DNA of 64,000 bases from Cyrtodaria siliqua (GCA_037043455.1 JAWPHD010004376.1:1-64000), one strand, 5' to 3'; shown: positions 9,512 through 19,737, counted from the stretch's first letter. Notes: generated from the sequence alone by a model not told the origin. A program made the numbers and translations.

Positions 9512-12500
9512 TTATCGTGTGTCACGTCCCCTTCGTTTTCTCCTAACAGGTATTTTTTCGAGCATTTTATATCTAGCACAGTGTAAAAAGTAGCACAGTC
9601 TGTGTGTATGAAATTCAAGCTGGGTAAGGTCTACATTGCGACTAATGTCTACAAGCAAGCTAAGCGAGGTGCTGTCTAGTATTATTTTAAGCTTTGTTAA
9701 GTTGCTAATGCTTTCTAGGTGTACACCGCAATTCTCATGCAAGCATTCATCAATATCACTCAGTACCGACTCCCTCACTGATTCCAGTGCACTGCATTGA
9801 AGTATAAAGTGTTCGACGTCTTCTTCTTGTTCTCTGCACAGTTTACAGGTTGGATCCGTTTCTAAATGGTTGAATGCCGCTTTATTGCTTTGTAGGCTGT
9901 AGGTTCCAGAAACTAATTTCAGTTTGATTGTTAAACGAGAAACTTCTACTTTTGAAGAGCTTCGGGTATGTATTATTGGATGTACTTTACCGACGGTGTA
10001 GACGTCTACGTTCAGGAGTCGGAGTGTTGAGTATAGTTTGGAGTTATTGATTATTTTCTGTTCCCAATATTTGTTTATTGCTGAATGTAGTTTCGTTTTC
10101 CATTCCTCTTTTGAGAAGGAGTTGTTTAAGAGATGTGTTGCATCAGGAAGTTTGTATTTACATAAAAGTTTGTCTATTTCAACAAACCAGCTGCTACTGT
10201 CCATACTTTTCACTGTTAGCTGTCGTGTAGCTATTTGCTTTTCTATACTCTCGTCGGTCTGTTTGCAGACGTTGTGGTACAGTGTTAGTGCTTTTATATG
10301 TATTTGGGCTTCAACAGGTAGTATTCCAGATATAATGAATGCTGCAGGATCAGCTGTGTTTGTTGGCATCGACAGAATTTGTTTTAGTAGTTTTCTGAGG
10401 AAAGCTTCCAGATTTTGCAGGTTTTTACCTTTCGGTAGTATTAGTTCGAGTCCGTACGTAAGTATCGGTAATACGTAAATTCTGAGTAGATGTATAGATG
10501 TTTCAGGATCTAGACCGTTTTCGCCATGGAGACCGGCTGACATGAGACTGTATGTCGTCCTTCGTGCTTTGTTTATGTTCTGTTGAACCGTTTCTTTAGC
10601 TGTATTGTCAATCGAAGTTGATCTGATGATACCTAAATGCGAGGCTTTTTCTGTGACGTCCATATCTTTACCATTCATCTTCCACTGTACTTCATTGTTG
10701 CATTTGGTTCTGCAGTTTGGTTTTACTATGAGGGCGTGACTCTTTGTAGGTTGCAGTTGATATCTTTCCATCTTGCTATACTGTACAGCAATGTTTATTA
10801 GAATTTGTAGCTCTTCCGGATCATTGCTTAGTAATGCGACGTCATCTGCACATGTTGGAGCACAGCAGCTTATGTTGCCGATAGATCCACCGATATGTAT
10901 ATTTTGCAGCTTTTGAAGCAACGTGTTGATATGAACTTTGTACAGATCTGCACTCAGTATACCTCCCTGTCTGACACCAAGGTTGATTGGAAATGTTTCA
11001 GAGTTATGTCCCCCCCATTTAATTGACGAAGATGCGTTACGGTGTAGATTGTTTATTATTTTCCAGAGTTCATTCTCCACCCCCATATGATATAATTTTC
11101 GCATGAGATGGTCATGATTCACTACATCAAAAGCAGATTTGGCATCCAGTAATGCAATATAGGCTATTTGCTTACAGTCTTTACTTTCTCGTACAAACTC
11201 CTCCACTATTAGCGAACAGTTCATTGGTGAAGTATTTTTCGTAAATCCACGTTGAAGGACGCTTTGTTGAGGATCAATCACTGGTCTCATTTTTTCACGA
11301 ACAACATATTCCAGTATTTTCAATAAAACGGGTAGAACTGTTATTCCCCTGTAATTTTTTACATCATGTTTATCCCCTTTCTTCTTAAATATTGGAGAGA
11401 CTAGTCCAGTTTTCAGAAAGTCTGGTATTTCACCACTGAGCACCATAGCATTCAGTACGTAATGTAAGATGGGTATGATCACATCGCCTGCATGCAAGAA
11501 GTTCTCAATACAGAGCCCGAATACATCTGGAGATTTGCGACGGTTAATTGATTGTACAGCTTTTTTGATTTCGTGATTACTAATATCAATACCAGTCTTT
11601 TCAGATGTGAGTTCTTTTATCCACGGAATTTCTTCTTCTATATTTTCATGGTATTTTACGTCATATGACGTGTTGCTACTATTTTCAGCTAATTGTTCAA
11701 AATGTTGTTTAAAGCCAAGAATAATATCCTCTCCCGAGTATGTTTTGTCATCTACGTTTAGATCCTCTATGAGTTGTAGTGAAGTTTTTCTCTGTTTGTT
11801 CACCAGTTTATGGAATAGTTTAGCGTCTGTAAATTTTGCATTGATAATTTCATCCCGATCTCTTAGGCGCCTTCTTGCCGTCTCCACTCTCACTGCATTT
11901 CTGAATTCTTGTCTTGTATATTTCTTTTTCATTACGTATATATTTGTTTCAAATATTGGTCGTCCGTTACTTTTCCAATTTCTGAGAGCTGTCTTATTTG
12001 CATCCAGTTTATTTTTAATATCCTCATTCCATACTTGTAGTTTTGGGTATCCTTTTCTTGGTTTCTTTTTCGTTGTGCACGCGATTGCGGATTCATTCAG
12101 TATGTCACAGACTAGTTCAATAGTTCGAGAGGTTTGTTGTGTTGAAATGTTTGTCTGTAAAGCCAACATTTTCTGTTCAACTATGGTTCTATAACAATCT
12201 TTATCCACTTTATCCCAGTTAATCTTCATGCTGGCAGCTTCTAGATTATCTTTCAATTTCGGAGTTAAGTTGCATTCAATTTCCAATTGAATTGGGTAGT
12301 GGTCTGAAGCGTTTGTAGACAAATTATCTAACTTCACTGTTTTGGACGCCGCAATATTAGACTCAGTTTGGGTGATAAAAAAGTCAATTTCTGAACAGTC
12401 TTTACCATTTGGATGTACAAATGTGTTCCCTACGCTCTCTGTCGATAATCCACACTCTTGCATGAAGTTCAGCATGTATTTTCCTCTTCTCGACTGTTGA

Positions 12501-13060
12501 TTGGTTGTCAAGTTTTCGTTGAAGTCGCCTCCAATAATAATCCGATGAGTTTCGCTGTGTTTAATGTAGATTTCACGAATTTGGTCAACACATTCCTCAT
12601 ACTCAGAATAATTGTCTGATTTGCCCTTGCTAGGTAGATATGCACATATAAATAATAATGGTGGATTACTGTCTATGGTAATGCATTGTATACGGTTTCC
12701 GCCATCGTCACATGCTCTAACTTTGTGATCAATACTCCTCTTCCACATGACAGCTACGCCACCGTAACCTCTTGGGATTTGTACAGGTTCTATCGGATCA
12801 TTATTATCGACAGACTTTCCTATGGCACACCAGTCCTCATGCACTTCTGCAAGTAGGTAGAGCTGACATTTGTATAACCAATGCTCCTGTATCAGGATGA
12901 TATCATTATTTTTGGCTAGGTCTTTTATAGCTAAACCACATGTATTAATGTTTTTACAATTATAGGATATAATACTAAGTTTCTTTATTTCAGGATTTAC
13001 TGTAGGATCTACTGTTATCTTTTGTGGTGATATATTTCGGCCTGTCCTAAAAAAGACGGC
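9512..13060 (-). CDS. LINE ORF2: AP endonuclease and reverse transcriptase
   Basis: The frame is open from 13060 to TAA at 9512-9514 with no ATG before the endonuclease core. The N-terminal part (13048-12845, 68 codons) contains the endonuclease motifs LSIISYNCKN and IILIQEHWL, followed by IIIGGDFNEN, IDFFIT and ASDHYPI. The reverse transcriptase has SPIFKKKGDKHDVKNYRGIT, LLDAKSAFDVVNHDHL, GVRQGGILSADLY and the catalytic CADDVALLS (C replacing the usual Y/F of YADD). Near the C-terminus a finger of form CKLC...EHFILQC is present. No stop or frameshift interrupts it. It overlaps ORF1 by 46 nt in the -1 frame, with a U UUU UUA heptamer in the overlap, so expression as an ORF1-ORF2 fusion is plausible. 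An internal GTG at 12844 is not a convincing start because it would remove part of the endonuclease. Confidence 0.92.
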   Translation of the reverse strand, partial: AVFFRTGRNISPQKITVDPTVNPEIKKLSIISYNCKNINTCGLAIKDLAKNNDIILIQEHWLYKCQLYLLAEVHEDWCAIGKSVDNNDPIEPVQIPRGYGGVAVMWKRSIDHKVRACDDGGNRIQCITIDSNPPLLFICAYLPSKGKSDNYSEYEECVDQIREIYIKHSETHRIIIGGDFNENLTTNQQSRRGKYMLNFMQECGLSTESVGNTFVHPNGKDCSEIDFFITQTESNIAASKTVKLDNLSTNASDHYPIQLEIECNLTPKLKDNLEAASMKINWDKVDKDCYRTIVEQKMLALQTNISTQQTSRTIELVCDILNESAIACTTKKKPRKGYPKLQVWNEDIKNKLDANKTALRNWKSNGRPIFETNIYVMKKKYTRQEFRNAVRVETARRRLRDRDEIINAKFTDAKLFHKLVNKQRKTSLQLIEDLNVDDKTYSGEDIILGFKQHFEQLAENSSNTSYDVKYHENIEEEIPWIKELTSEKTGIDISNHEIKKAVQSINRRKSPDVFGLCIENFLHAGDVIIPILHYVLNAMVLSGEIPDFLKTGLVSPIFKKKGDKHDVKNYRGITVLPVLLKILEYVVREKMRPVIDPQQSVLQRGFTKNTSPMNCSLIVEEFVRESKDCKQIAYIALLDAKSAFDVVNHDHLMRKLYHMGVENELWKIINNLHRNASSSIKWGGHNSETFPINLGVRQGGILSADLYKVHINTLLQKLQNIHIGGSIGNISCCAPTCADDVALLSNDPEELQILINIAVQYSKMERYQLQPTKSHALIVKPNCRTKCNNEVQWKMNGKDMDVTEKASHLGIIRSTSIDNTAKETVQQNINKARRTTYSLMSAGLHGENGLDPETSIHLLRIYVLPILTYGLELILPKGKNLQNLEAFLRKLLKQILSMPTNTADPAAFIISGILPVEAQIHIKALTLYHNVCKQTDESIEKQIATRQLTVKSMDSSSWFVEIDKLLCKYKLPDATHLLNNSFSKEEWKTKLHSAINKYWEQKIINNSKLYSTLRLLNVDVYTVGKVHPIIHTRSSSKVEVSRLTIKLKLVSGTYSLQSNKAAFNHLETDPTCKLCREQEEDVEHFILQCSALESVRESVLSDIDECLHENCGVHLESISNLTKLKIILDSTSLSLLVDISRNVDLTQLEFHTHRLCYFLHCARYKMLEKIPVRRKRRGRDTR

Positions 13061-14994
13061 TTAGCTGAGGTACTGTGTACTGGTTCATTCGGTAGGTTGG
13101 GAGTTGTTGGATCGGACGGCTCCTCAGATTGTGATGTGCCAGAGTTAATCTTAGTGGTATAATCATTGTTGTTGTTTGATTGTGTTGACATACAAATGTT
13201 CGTCTGGCTTGTATATGACAATGGTATACCGGTGTAGTAACGGTTGTTAGAGTCACTCGTGTTTGTATCGACATAATATCCATTTAAAACGGGTAACAAC
13301 TGTTCATGTTCACTGTAAGTGGGAGTCGGTTGTATCTCAATCAAATTTCCAACTTGGCGAGTCTGTTGTCGCTGACCTGGAGTATCTGGTACTGAAGGTG
13401 TACATGTTTTTAAATTGTTAGAGAATGTTGACGGTTCGTTCGTAACAAACGGTGGAATTTCATAATCCTGCTTCTGTACGTTTTCTGTTTGCGTAGATAT
13501 TGTCAGTGTATTTGTATTGTTACACATGTATGTTTTCTGAGGTTTAGCAAAAGAGTGATCTAGTGCTTCTAGTTGTCTGTCTATTTGTTTTAGCAGAAAA
13601 TTTGACACTTTTTCTTGCATTTTCTCAAAGTAGGACGCACTTTGTGGTTGTTGTTGTTGGTTTACTGTTTCATTCTGGACATTTTTATTGGTACTTTCCA
13701 TAAAGTCAATTTTTCTTTTTAGAGTTGTGATGGTCTGTTCAAGTTCATTGTTTTTGGCTTCGAGTCTATAAATACCAGATTCTAGGTTAACTCTATCTTT
13801 TTTCATATCAGCTATAATCTTTTCTTTGTATTTCAGGTCCTCTTCTCTCTTTTTGAGGTTATTCTCTTTTTGTCGTAGTTGGCTACTTTTTATGTGTTTA
13901 TCGTTATCTGACCCTACTCGTGTATTGTTATGGTTTAATTGTGCTTCCGGTTCTATCATTTCAGGATGACACTGTTTCACTATAGTTTCTTCGGATAATG
14001 ATTCGCTGATAGTAATTTCTTCATTGCTACTTGTTGTAGTTGGAGTTTGTATCATTTCCTTTGCTTCGCATGAAAAACAGTTATTTTGTTCGTCTTTCGC
14101 TGTAGTGCATTTTTCGTGAAATATTATGTGGCACGTTTCACAGGCTACAGAGTCTGTTACAATGTTGGTTTCACAATGTGAGCATATGTCATGTGAAGTT
14201 TCTATTTCTTCAATTAGAATTGAGCCTGCTATGGAGACAGAACTTTGAGTAGGCGATTCAGGAATGTATAGTATACTTCGCTTGTTAGTGTTAGTTTGTG
14301 GACTAAATACTGTTCGAGATTCTTGGCATAACTTGCACGAGTATGGTGTATTTTTGTCGTTTTCTATTTGTTGAATGTCCTCTTTTGACAGCTTATCACA
14401 ACTATAATGTATCCAATGAGTTCCCGACTCACACCAGGCGGATTTAGTTTTACATTTTCTCTTGCATTTCTTACAATTTATGTCATTTTCGGTATCTGAG
14501 ATTACCCGCATTGGTTGTTCACCCTTCTTATGGTTTGTTGTAGTTTTCTGAGAGTTTACTGTAGTCTGAACATGGCTAACATTCTGTAACTCCGATTTAA
14601 GTAAGTCATTCAGTTCCTCAATGTTCACAGATTTTCCATCCACTTTGACGCTTTCTATAATCCTGTGTATTTCATGAATGTCTTCTTGAAAAAAGTACTT
14701 TGCTCCTTTACCGTTCACCATGATTCTACTTGTTGTTGTATACAGGTTAATAGTATATGATAAGTTTTCATCAGATTTACAGATGGTTACTTTAATGGTG
14801 AGTTGAACAATCGCACCTTTTTTGTCTTTAGATTCATTTATATGTACTGAGTTCGCTGCTTCAAGCAGACATATTATCACATCACACACAAACACAAAGA
14901 TAAAAGTCCAGACTCCATTGTGCCTATAATCGTCGGGTAGGACGCCTGTCGTAGGCGGACGGACTATAGTCCTTAGAAATACACACACACACAC
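13015..14994 (-). CDS. LINE ORF1: PHD-finger, coiled-coil protein
   Basis: Up to 659 codons ending in TAA at 13015. A block INLYTTTSRIMVNGKGAKYF near residues 80-100 resembles a conserved region of invertebrate LINE ORF1 proteins. Two PHD-like Cys/His fingers follow: CKKCKRKC...WCESGTHWIH...CDKL...CKLC (about 165-225) and CSHC...CETCHIIFHEKC...CFSC (about 270-310). A long charged coiled coil (about 370-440) and a Gln/Asn/Thr/Ser-rich C-terminal third come next. ORF1 proteins bind RNA and form the particle with ORF2. The true start is unclear: the frame runs to 15030 with no ATG before 14721 (M of MVNGKG), and the extreme N-terminus reads through a CA microsatellite. Confidence 0.85.
   Translation of the reverse strand: MCVCVFLRTIVRPPTTGVLPDDYRHNGVWTFIFVFVCDVIICLLEAANSVHINESKDKKGAIVQLTIKVTICKSDENLSYTINLYTTTSRIMVNGKGAKYFFQEDIHEIHRIIESVKVDGKSVNIEELNDLLKSELQNVSHVQTTVNSQKTTTNHKKGEQPMRVISDTENDINCKKCKRKCKTKSAWCESGTHWIHYSCDKLSKEDIQQIENDKNTPYSCKLCQESRTVFSPQTNTNKRSILYIPESPTQSSVSIAGSILIEEIETSHDICSHCETNIVTDSVACETCHIIFHEKCTTAKDEQNNCFSCEAKEMIQTPTTTSSNEEITISESLSEETIVKQCHPEMIEPEAQLNHNNTRVGSDNDKHIKSSQLRQKENNLKKREEDLKYKEKIIADMKKDRVNLESGIYRLEAKNNELEQTITTLKRKIDFMESTNKNVQNETVNQQQQPQSASYFEKMQEKVSNFLLKQIDRQLEALDHSFAKPQKTYMCNNTNTLTISTQTENVQKQDYEIPPFVTNEPSTFSNNLKTCTPSVPDTPGQRQQTRQVGNLIEIQPTPTYSEHEQLLPVLNGYYVDTNTSDSNNRYYTGIPLSYTSQTNICMSTQSNNNNDYTTKINSGTSQSEEPSDPTTPNLPNEPVHSTSAKPSFLGQAEIYHHKR
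13048..13054 (-). promoter_or_regulatory. Candidate -1 ribosomal frameshift heptamer U UUU UUA
   Basis: In the ORF1 frame the codons are TCT TTT TTA GGA, so the heptamer T TTT TTA sits in X XXY YYZ register. Slipping back one base makes the next codon AGG, which is exactly the ORF2 frame; it then stays open to 9512. The site lies 11 codons before the ORF1 stop. Only a weak 4-bp hairpin (GTAG-ATC-CTAC) is seen about 36 nt downstream, so the stimulatory element is unproven. Confidence 0.55.
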
Positions 14995-15030
14995 ACTTAT
15001 GTGGAAACTAATTATGAATTTAGAAACAGA

Positions 15031-15307
15031 CTAATAGAATATGTGTGTAGTGTAGAATAAATGTAATCAAACGTTTAATTAATCCAATGTCACTAGACGC
15101 GCGCAATATTTATTTTATCCTCTCATAATTATATTTCTAATTCACAGCATCCAATATTTTGTAAATTCTCACATAATAATGAACCAGATACTTCACTTTG
15201 AATACTAATACTGAAACCCCTAAATTTCACTAAGGTAAGCTTTATTTACCGATATGGAACATTCTAGATTAAAGAATGTTCTGTAACAATATGTACGCAT
15301 CACATTA
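15031..15307. other. Unassigned spacer between LINE and TIR element
   Basis: This is AT-rich and shows no coding pattern. It may contain the LINE 5' UTR. Confidence 0.35.
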
Positions 15308-15458
15308 CAGGGTTCGACACTAACTTTTTTGCTTTGGAATCCCACAGGAATCCCTACCTTTTAAATCTGGGTGCCCTCCTGATAATCAGGGATCCCGCTT
15401 GAGTTATAAATAAAAACAAAGCATATTTTCAATTGATTTATATTTCATATATACTACA

Positions 15459-16475
15459 TTAAATTCATAAGCATTTTATAAGCCATCTGTTATAAGGAGT
15501 GTACATCTCAGGAAACTTGACATTGAGGTAGTCTATAAACCAGCGTATTTTCTGCAGCTTGTCTGGGGTAGCTGGTGGCGGTGCTTCATTGTTGCATAGG
15601 TGCAAGTAACGCCAAATTAGGTTGAATCGGTCACGTGGCATGATCAAGTTGAAGGCGGTCCGTAAAAGACGCTTCTTCACCCGCCACTAGTCATTTCTGC
15701 TGGGCAATCTCATGATCCCCATTTGGAAACATAAGCCAAGGAATGCCTTCATGCAGGGAACATCAACAGGGGACCACTCTGGTGCGAACGGTGGTGGGGG
15801 ATTTTTCGTCCTTTCCTGGGTGGCATATCGGTTGGTTTCAGTAACCAAATAATCCCATAGGTCATCACCCCAGATCAAACCAAAATAATCACGGGGAGAA
15901 GCTTCCTCTGGGTGCTGAACTGTTGCACCCCCCTCACCTGTATACGGCGTGTCTGGTGACGTTGAAAGTCATCCCGAACCCATCCACCTTGGAAACCTTC
16001 GAATTCCGAGATATCCGAATCATCAGTGTTCCAATCATCATCGAAAAATCCCTGATAGTCAGGAAATTCAAACCGATTCCTTTGTTGTTGACGATCTCCG
16101 ATGTTTTCCTCGACTATATCGTCACTTTCTACGTCGGAATCACTCAAATCTGACAAATTCCCCACATCTATATCGCTCCCATCGCTTAGTGCTTCTTGGG
16201 CCTCCGCCATTTTGTTCAAATAAAAAAGAAATCTTCGAAAAAACGAGCAAAAACTCCTTTTTTTCAACACTTTTTCAATTTTAAAAGATGCGGAAATGAC
16301 TCGCAAATAATGCGCATGCGCTAGTAAAGTTTCACTTCCGTGCACAGAAAGTAATGACGTTTCATACACGTTTCTATGGGAGACGAGTTTTTAACAGAAA
16401 TAATACCGATAGATCGGTGTCCCGAATAGAAAGGGTAGTTACTGATGGATCGGTGTCCCGAATGAAATGGGTTAA
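15459..16475 (-). mobile_element. Truncated piggyBac-like transposon
   Basis: On the minus strand a TTAA at 16472-16475 is followed by CCCATTTCATTCGGGACACC, a typical TTAA-CCC piggyBac-type end, with a sub-terminal repeat (cggtgtcccgaat, twice). The opposite end lacks the expected terminus after TTAA at 15459, so the 3' part was lost. Confidence 0.6.
15465..16210 (-). pseudogene. piggyBac transposase, N-terminal half, broken
   Basis: It begins with ATG at 16208-16210 (MAEAQEALSDGSD, an acidic N-terminus) and continues through DDDWNTDDSDISEFEGF. A frameshift near 15900-15930 moves to the frame encoding DLWDYLVTETNRYATQ and MKAFLGLCFQMGIMRLPSRND. A TAG at 15684-15686 then replaces the Tyr expected in NDYWR, after which the same frame resumes with RDRFNLIWRYLHLCNN and YLNVKFPEMYTPYN. 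The fold preceding the catalytic core (DDE_Tnp_1_7 family) is recognisable, but the catalytic aspartates are missing because the sequence ends early. It is not functional. Confidence 0.8.
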
Positions 16476-17154
16476 TAAGACAGGTCAACATGTATTTTAA
16501 TAATAACACTTGACAAAAATCAAGGATCCCAACGGAATCCCAATCTTCCAGAAGTTGGGATTCCTCCTGAAAATTTGGGATCCTCGGGATCCCGGGACAC
16601 CGTTAGTGTCGAACCCTGCATTATGTAAACAATAATTTAGAAATTACTAGAATATTACATAAACACTGGATGCCAATCAAACAGTCTGGTGTAAAAATAT
16701 CTAGCTATTTATGTATAAGTGCTATTAATATTAACAGAAACAATATGGCAACTGGATCAATAACTTGACATGTACTCGTATATAGCAATTTATACATGAG
16801 GTTAACACCAAAGAACACACTCTGTCAATATGTAGCCATAAAAAACGCTGGAAAACTTCTTCAAATCAGGATAAATTGATGTGGCTTTTTAGTAATGAAA
16901 ATAGTGATGTATTAACCCAATTTGCTACCTTTGTATACACATGTTACCAAATAAGACATAGTACATATAAACATTGTAATAACAATAAATATGTTTAAAT
17001 GTGTTTAAATGTGTATTGATTGATAAACACTGAGTCCCCAACAGTGTATACCCCTCCGAACGCAAAACGGCCAAAGAGGTCACATGGGTGATCACGTGGT
17101 TACGCAACTGATGCACTATAGATATATCTCGATTTTGCCTTTCTCAAATCCCGG

Positions 17155-18705
17155 AAGACCAGAGTATATATTGCTGATAATCGAGTTACACACTCGTGTT
17201 GAAGACCACCGTATATATTATTGATAATCGAGTTACAAATTCATGTGGTAGATCACCGTATATAATGTGGATAATCGAGTTACACATTCGTGTGGAAGAC
17301 CACCGTATATAGTATTGATAATCCAGTTACACATTCGTGTGGAAGGCCACCGTATTTATTTCTGATAATCGAGTTACACATTCGTGTGGAATACCACCGT
17401 ATATAGTATTGATAATCGAGTTACACACTCGTGTGGAAGACCACCGTATATAATATTGATAATTGAGTTACACACTCGTGTGGAAGACCACCGTATATAT
17501 TGCTGATAATCGAGTTACACACTCGTGTGGAAGACCACCGTATATATTGCTGATAATCGAGTTACACACTCGTGTGGAAGACCACCGTATACAGTATTGA
17601 TAACTGAGTTACACACTCGTGTGGAAGACCACCGTATATATTGTTGATAATCGAGTTACCCACTCGTGTGGAAGACCACCGTATATATTGGTGATATTCG
17701 AGTTACACATTCGTCTGGAATACCACCGTATATAGTATTGATAACTGAGTGACACACTCGTGTGTAAGACCAGCGTATATATTGTTGATAATCGAGTTAC
17801 ACACTCGTGGATAATCGAGTTACACACTCGTGTGGAAGACCACCGTATATATTGTTGATAATCGAGTTACACACTCGTGTTGAAGACCACCGTATATATT
17901 GCCGATAATCGAATTACTCATTCATGTGGAATACCACCGTATATATTGTTGATAATCGAGTTACACACTCGTGTGGAAGACCACCGTATATATTATTGAT
18001 AATCGAGTTACACACTCGTGTGGAAGACCACCGTATATAGTATTGATAACTGAGTGACACACTCGTGTGTAAGACCACCGTATATATTGTTGATAATCGA
18101 GTTACACACTCGTGTTGAAGACCACCGTATATATTATTGATAATCGAGTTACACACTCGTGTGGAAGACAACCGTATATATTGTTGATAATCGAGTTACA
18201 CATTCGTGTGGAAGACCACCGTATATAGTATTGATAATCGAGTTACACACTCGTGTGGAAGACCACCGTATATATTGCCGATAATCGAATTACTCATTCA
18301 TGTGGAATACCACCGTATATATTGTTGATAATCGAGTTACACACTCGTGTGGAATACCACCGTATATATTGCTGATAATCGAGTTACACACTCGTGTTGA
18401 ATACCACCGTATATATTATTGAAAATAGAGTTACACACTCGTGTGGAATACCACCGTATATATTATTGATAATCGAGTTACACACTCGTGTGGAAGACCA
18501 CCGTATATATTATTGATAATCGAGTTACACACACGTGTGAATATCACCGTATATAGTATTGATAATTGAGTTACACACACGTGTGAATATCACCGTATAT
18601 AGTATTAATAATTGAGTTACACACACGTGTGAATATCACCATATATATACATTATTGATAATCGAGATACGCATCGTGTGGAAGACCACCGTATATAATG
18701 TTGCT
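17155..18705. repeat. 47-bp minisatellite, about 33 copies
   Basis: The unit is approximately gataatcgagttacacactc gtgtggaagaccaccgtata ta(t)tgtt. Most copies hold the small inverted repeat CGAGT-TACAC-ACTCG. Copies differ by single substitutions (closed variants: accacc/ataccacc, gataactgag) and a few are shortened, as at 17807. The right edge degenerates into copies with acacacgtgtgaatatcacc. Apparent ORFs here are by-products of the repeat. Confidence 0.9.
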
Positions 18706-19260
18706 AGGATTTGTTGTTCTACCGAGACCACTATTTGTATAAAGTGTCAAGATTGCGAGTGATATAGTTCATAACAACCGGGAAAGCATTGTTCATGAGC
18801 AGGTCAGTGTGCCCTTGACCTTTGACCTACTAATTATATAACCATTGCATCCTGGAAGCTACTTGTATTAAGTTCCAAGACTGTAGTTATATTAGTATAT
18901 AAATTAATGTTGAAGGCTTGTTTCGTGATTGGATCACTGTGGTCTTATCCTTTTACCAACTAAAGTCAAAGTCAATAGCAGTGACAGTTTTACCATGGGT
19001 ATTATTTATGTGGGTCGTGTACTTCCGGAGTTACAGCGCAGAATATGTATGTCCATAAGAGGTCACGGCTTGGCCTACTGATCCCCAAATCAATACGGAG
19101 CCTCGTCTTACCATCTGCAGAATATATGTGATGTACCCAGACTTTGAACGAAATAAAACCTGAGCTAGGGAGCGGAAATAAACTTGTTTATAGACGGACG
19201 TACGGACTGACTCCATATATCATAATATGTCCGTTTATCCAACTGACACATACAAACGGT
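18706..19260. repeat. Dispersed repeat with gacctttgacctac and gacgg tail
   Basis: It contains cccttgacctttgacctac at about 18812, a related block near 18950, and the tail tatagacggacgtacggac ... cataatatgtccgttt. It belongs to the same repeat type as 29590-31880. Confidence 0.5.
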
Positions 19261-19641
19261 GGCATTAAAATAAAAATAAAACACATATTAACCATCGAAT
19301 ATTTGTGATTTATTGCGGTATATAAGTTTAAAGTGTAAACTCACTCTCTAGAAGATTCGACCGTTCATGCGAGGGCAAATAACAACAGAAAAAGAGATAT
19401 ATGAGTTTTAATTGAGGAAAATTAATGAGGACAATTTGGTCCTAACACATACCGTATGAGGTTATTGTACCTTACACGTCCTTACGAGTTTCTCTCTTTC
19501 GAGTGCCACCCACCCACACGTCCCAATCTTCAATTCATTTAAACGATAGTAGATATGAGGACATACATTTTGCCCTCACACGGTCATGCGTATCCTCGCG
19601 TGGCAGGATTTTGACTTATATTTATCCTCACATGAACGGAT

Positions 19642-19698
<57 letters not shown>

Positions 19699-19737
19699 AA
19701 GAGAAATAATAGGTGCACTTAAAATCAAAACTACAAT
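19261..19737. other. Intergenic stretch with (TC)n(AC)n microsatellite
   Basis: A compound microsatellite, (tc)n followed by (ac)n, lies at about 19647-19698. I see no gene. Confidence 0.5.

Larger units (their letters stand above)
9319..15030 (-). mobile_element. Near-complete non-LTR retrotransposon (LINE)
   Basis: On the minus strand, in order: a possible 5' end near 15030, ORF1 with PHD-like fingers and a coiled coil, ORF2 with endonuclease and reverse transcriptase, a short 3' UTR, and a (CAA)n tail at about 9319-9343. The 3' UTR has a small hairpin GTCC-TACTAC-GGAC shortly before the tail. Both reading frames are uninterrupted over about 5.5 kb, which points to a young insertion. Domain order suggests the CR1/L2/Jockey group broadly; I cannot assign a clade. 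The target duplication was not found. Confidence 0.85.
15308..16618. mobile_element. TIR element CAGGGTTCGACACTAAC with nested piggyBac
   Basis: The left end cagggttcgacactaac (15308-15324) is inverted as gttagtgtcgaaccctg (16602-16618). CATTA directly flanks both sides (15303-15307, 16619-16623). The sub-terminal regions on both sides are rich in ggatccc/ggattcc motifs. The CAGGG start recalls hAT ends, but the direct repeat is 5 bp, not 8, so the superfamily is left open. A piggyBac fragment occupies the interior. Confidence 0.65.

Noticed and set aside
10038..12194. Plus-strand ORFs of 146 and 195 codons
   Set aside because: They are shadows on the opposite strand of LINE ORF2.
17155..18705. 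CRISPR-like appearance of regularly spaced palindromic repeats
   Set aside because: There are no unique spacers (units are repeats end to end), and the sequence is clearly nuclear eukaryotic DNA.
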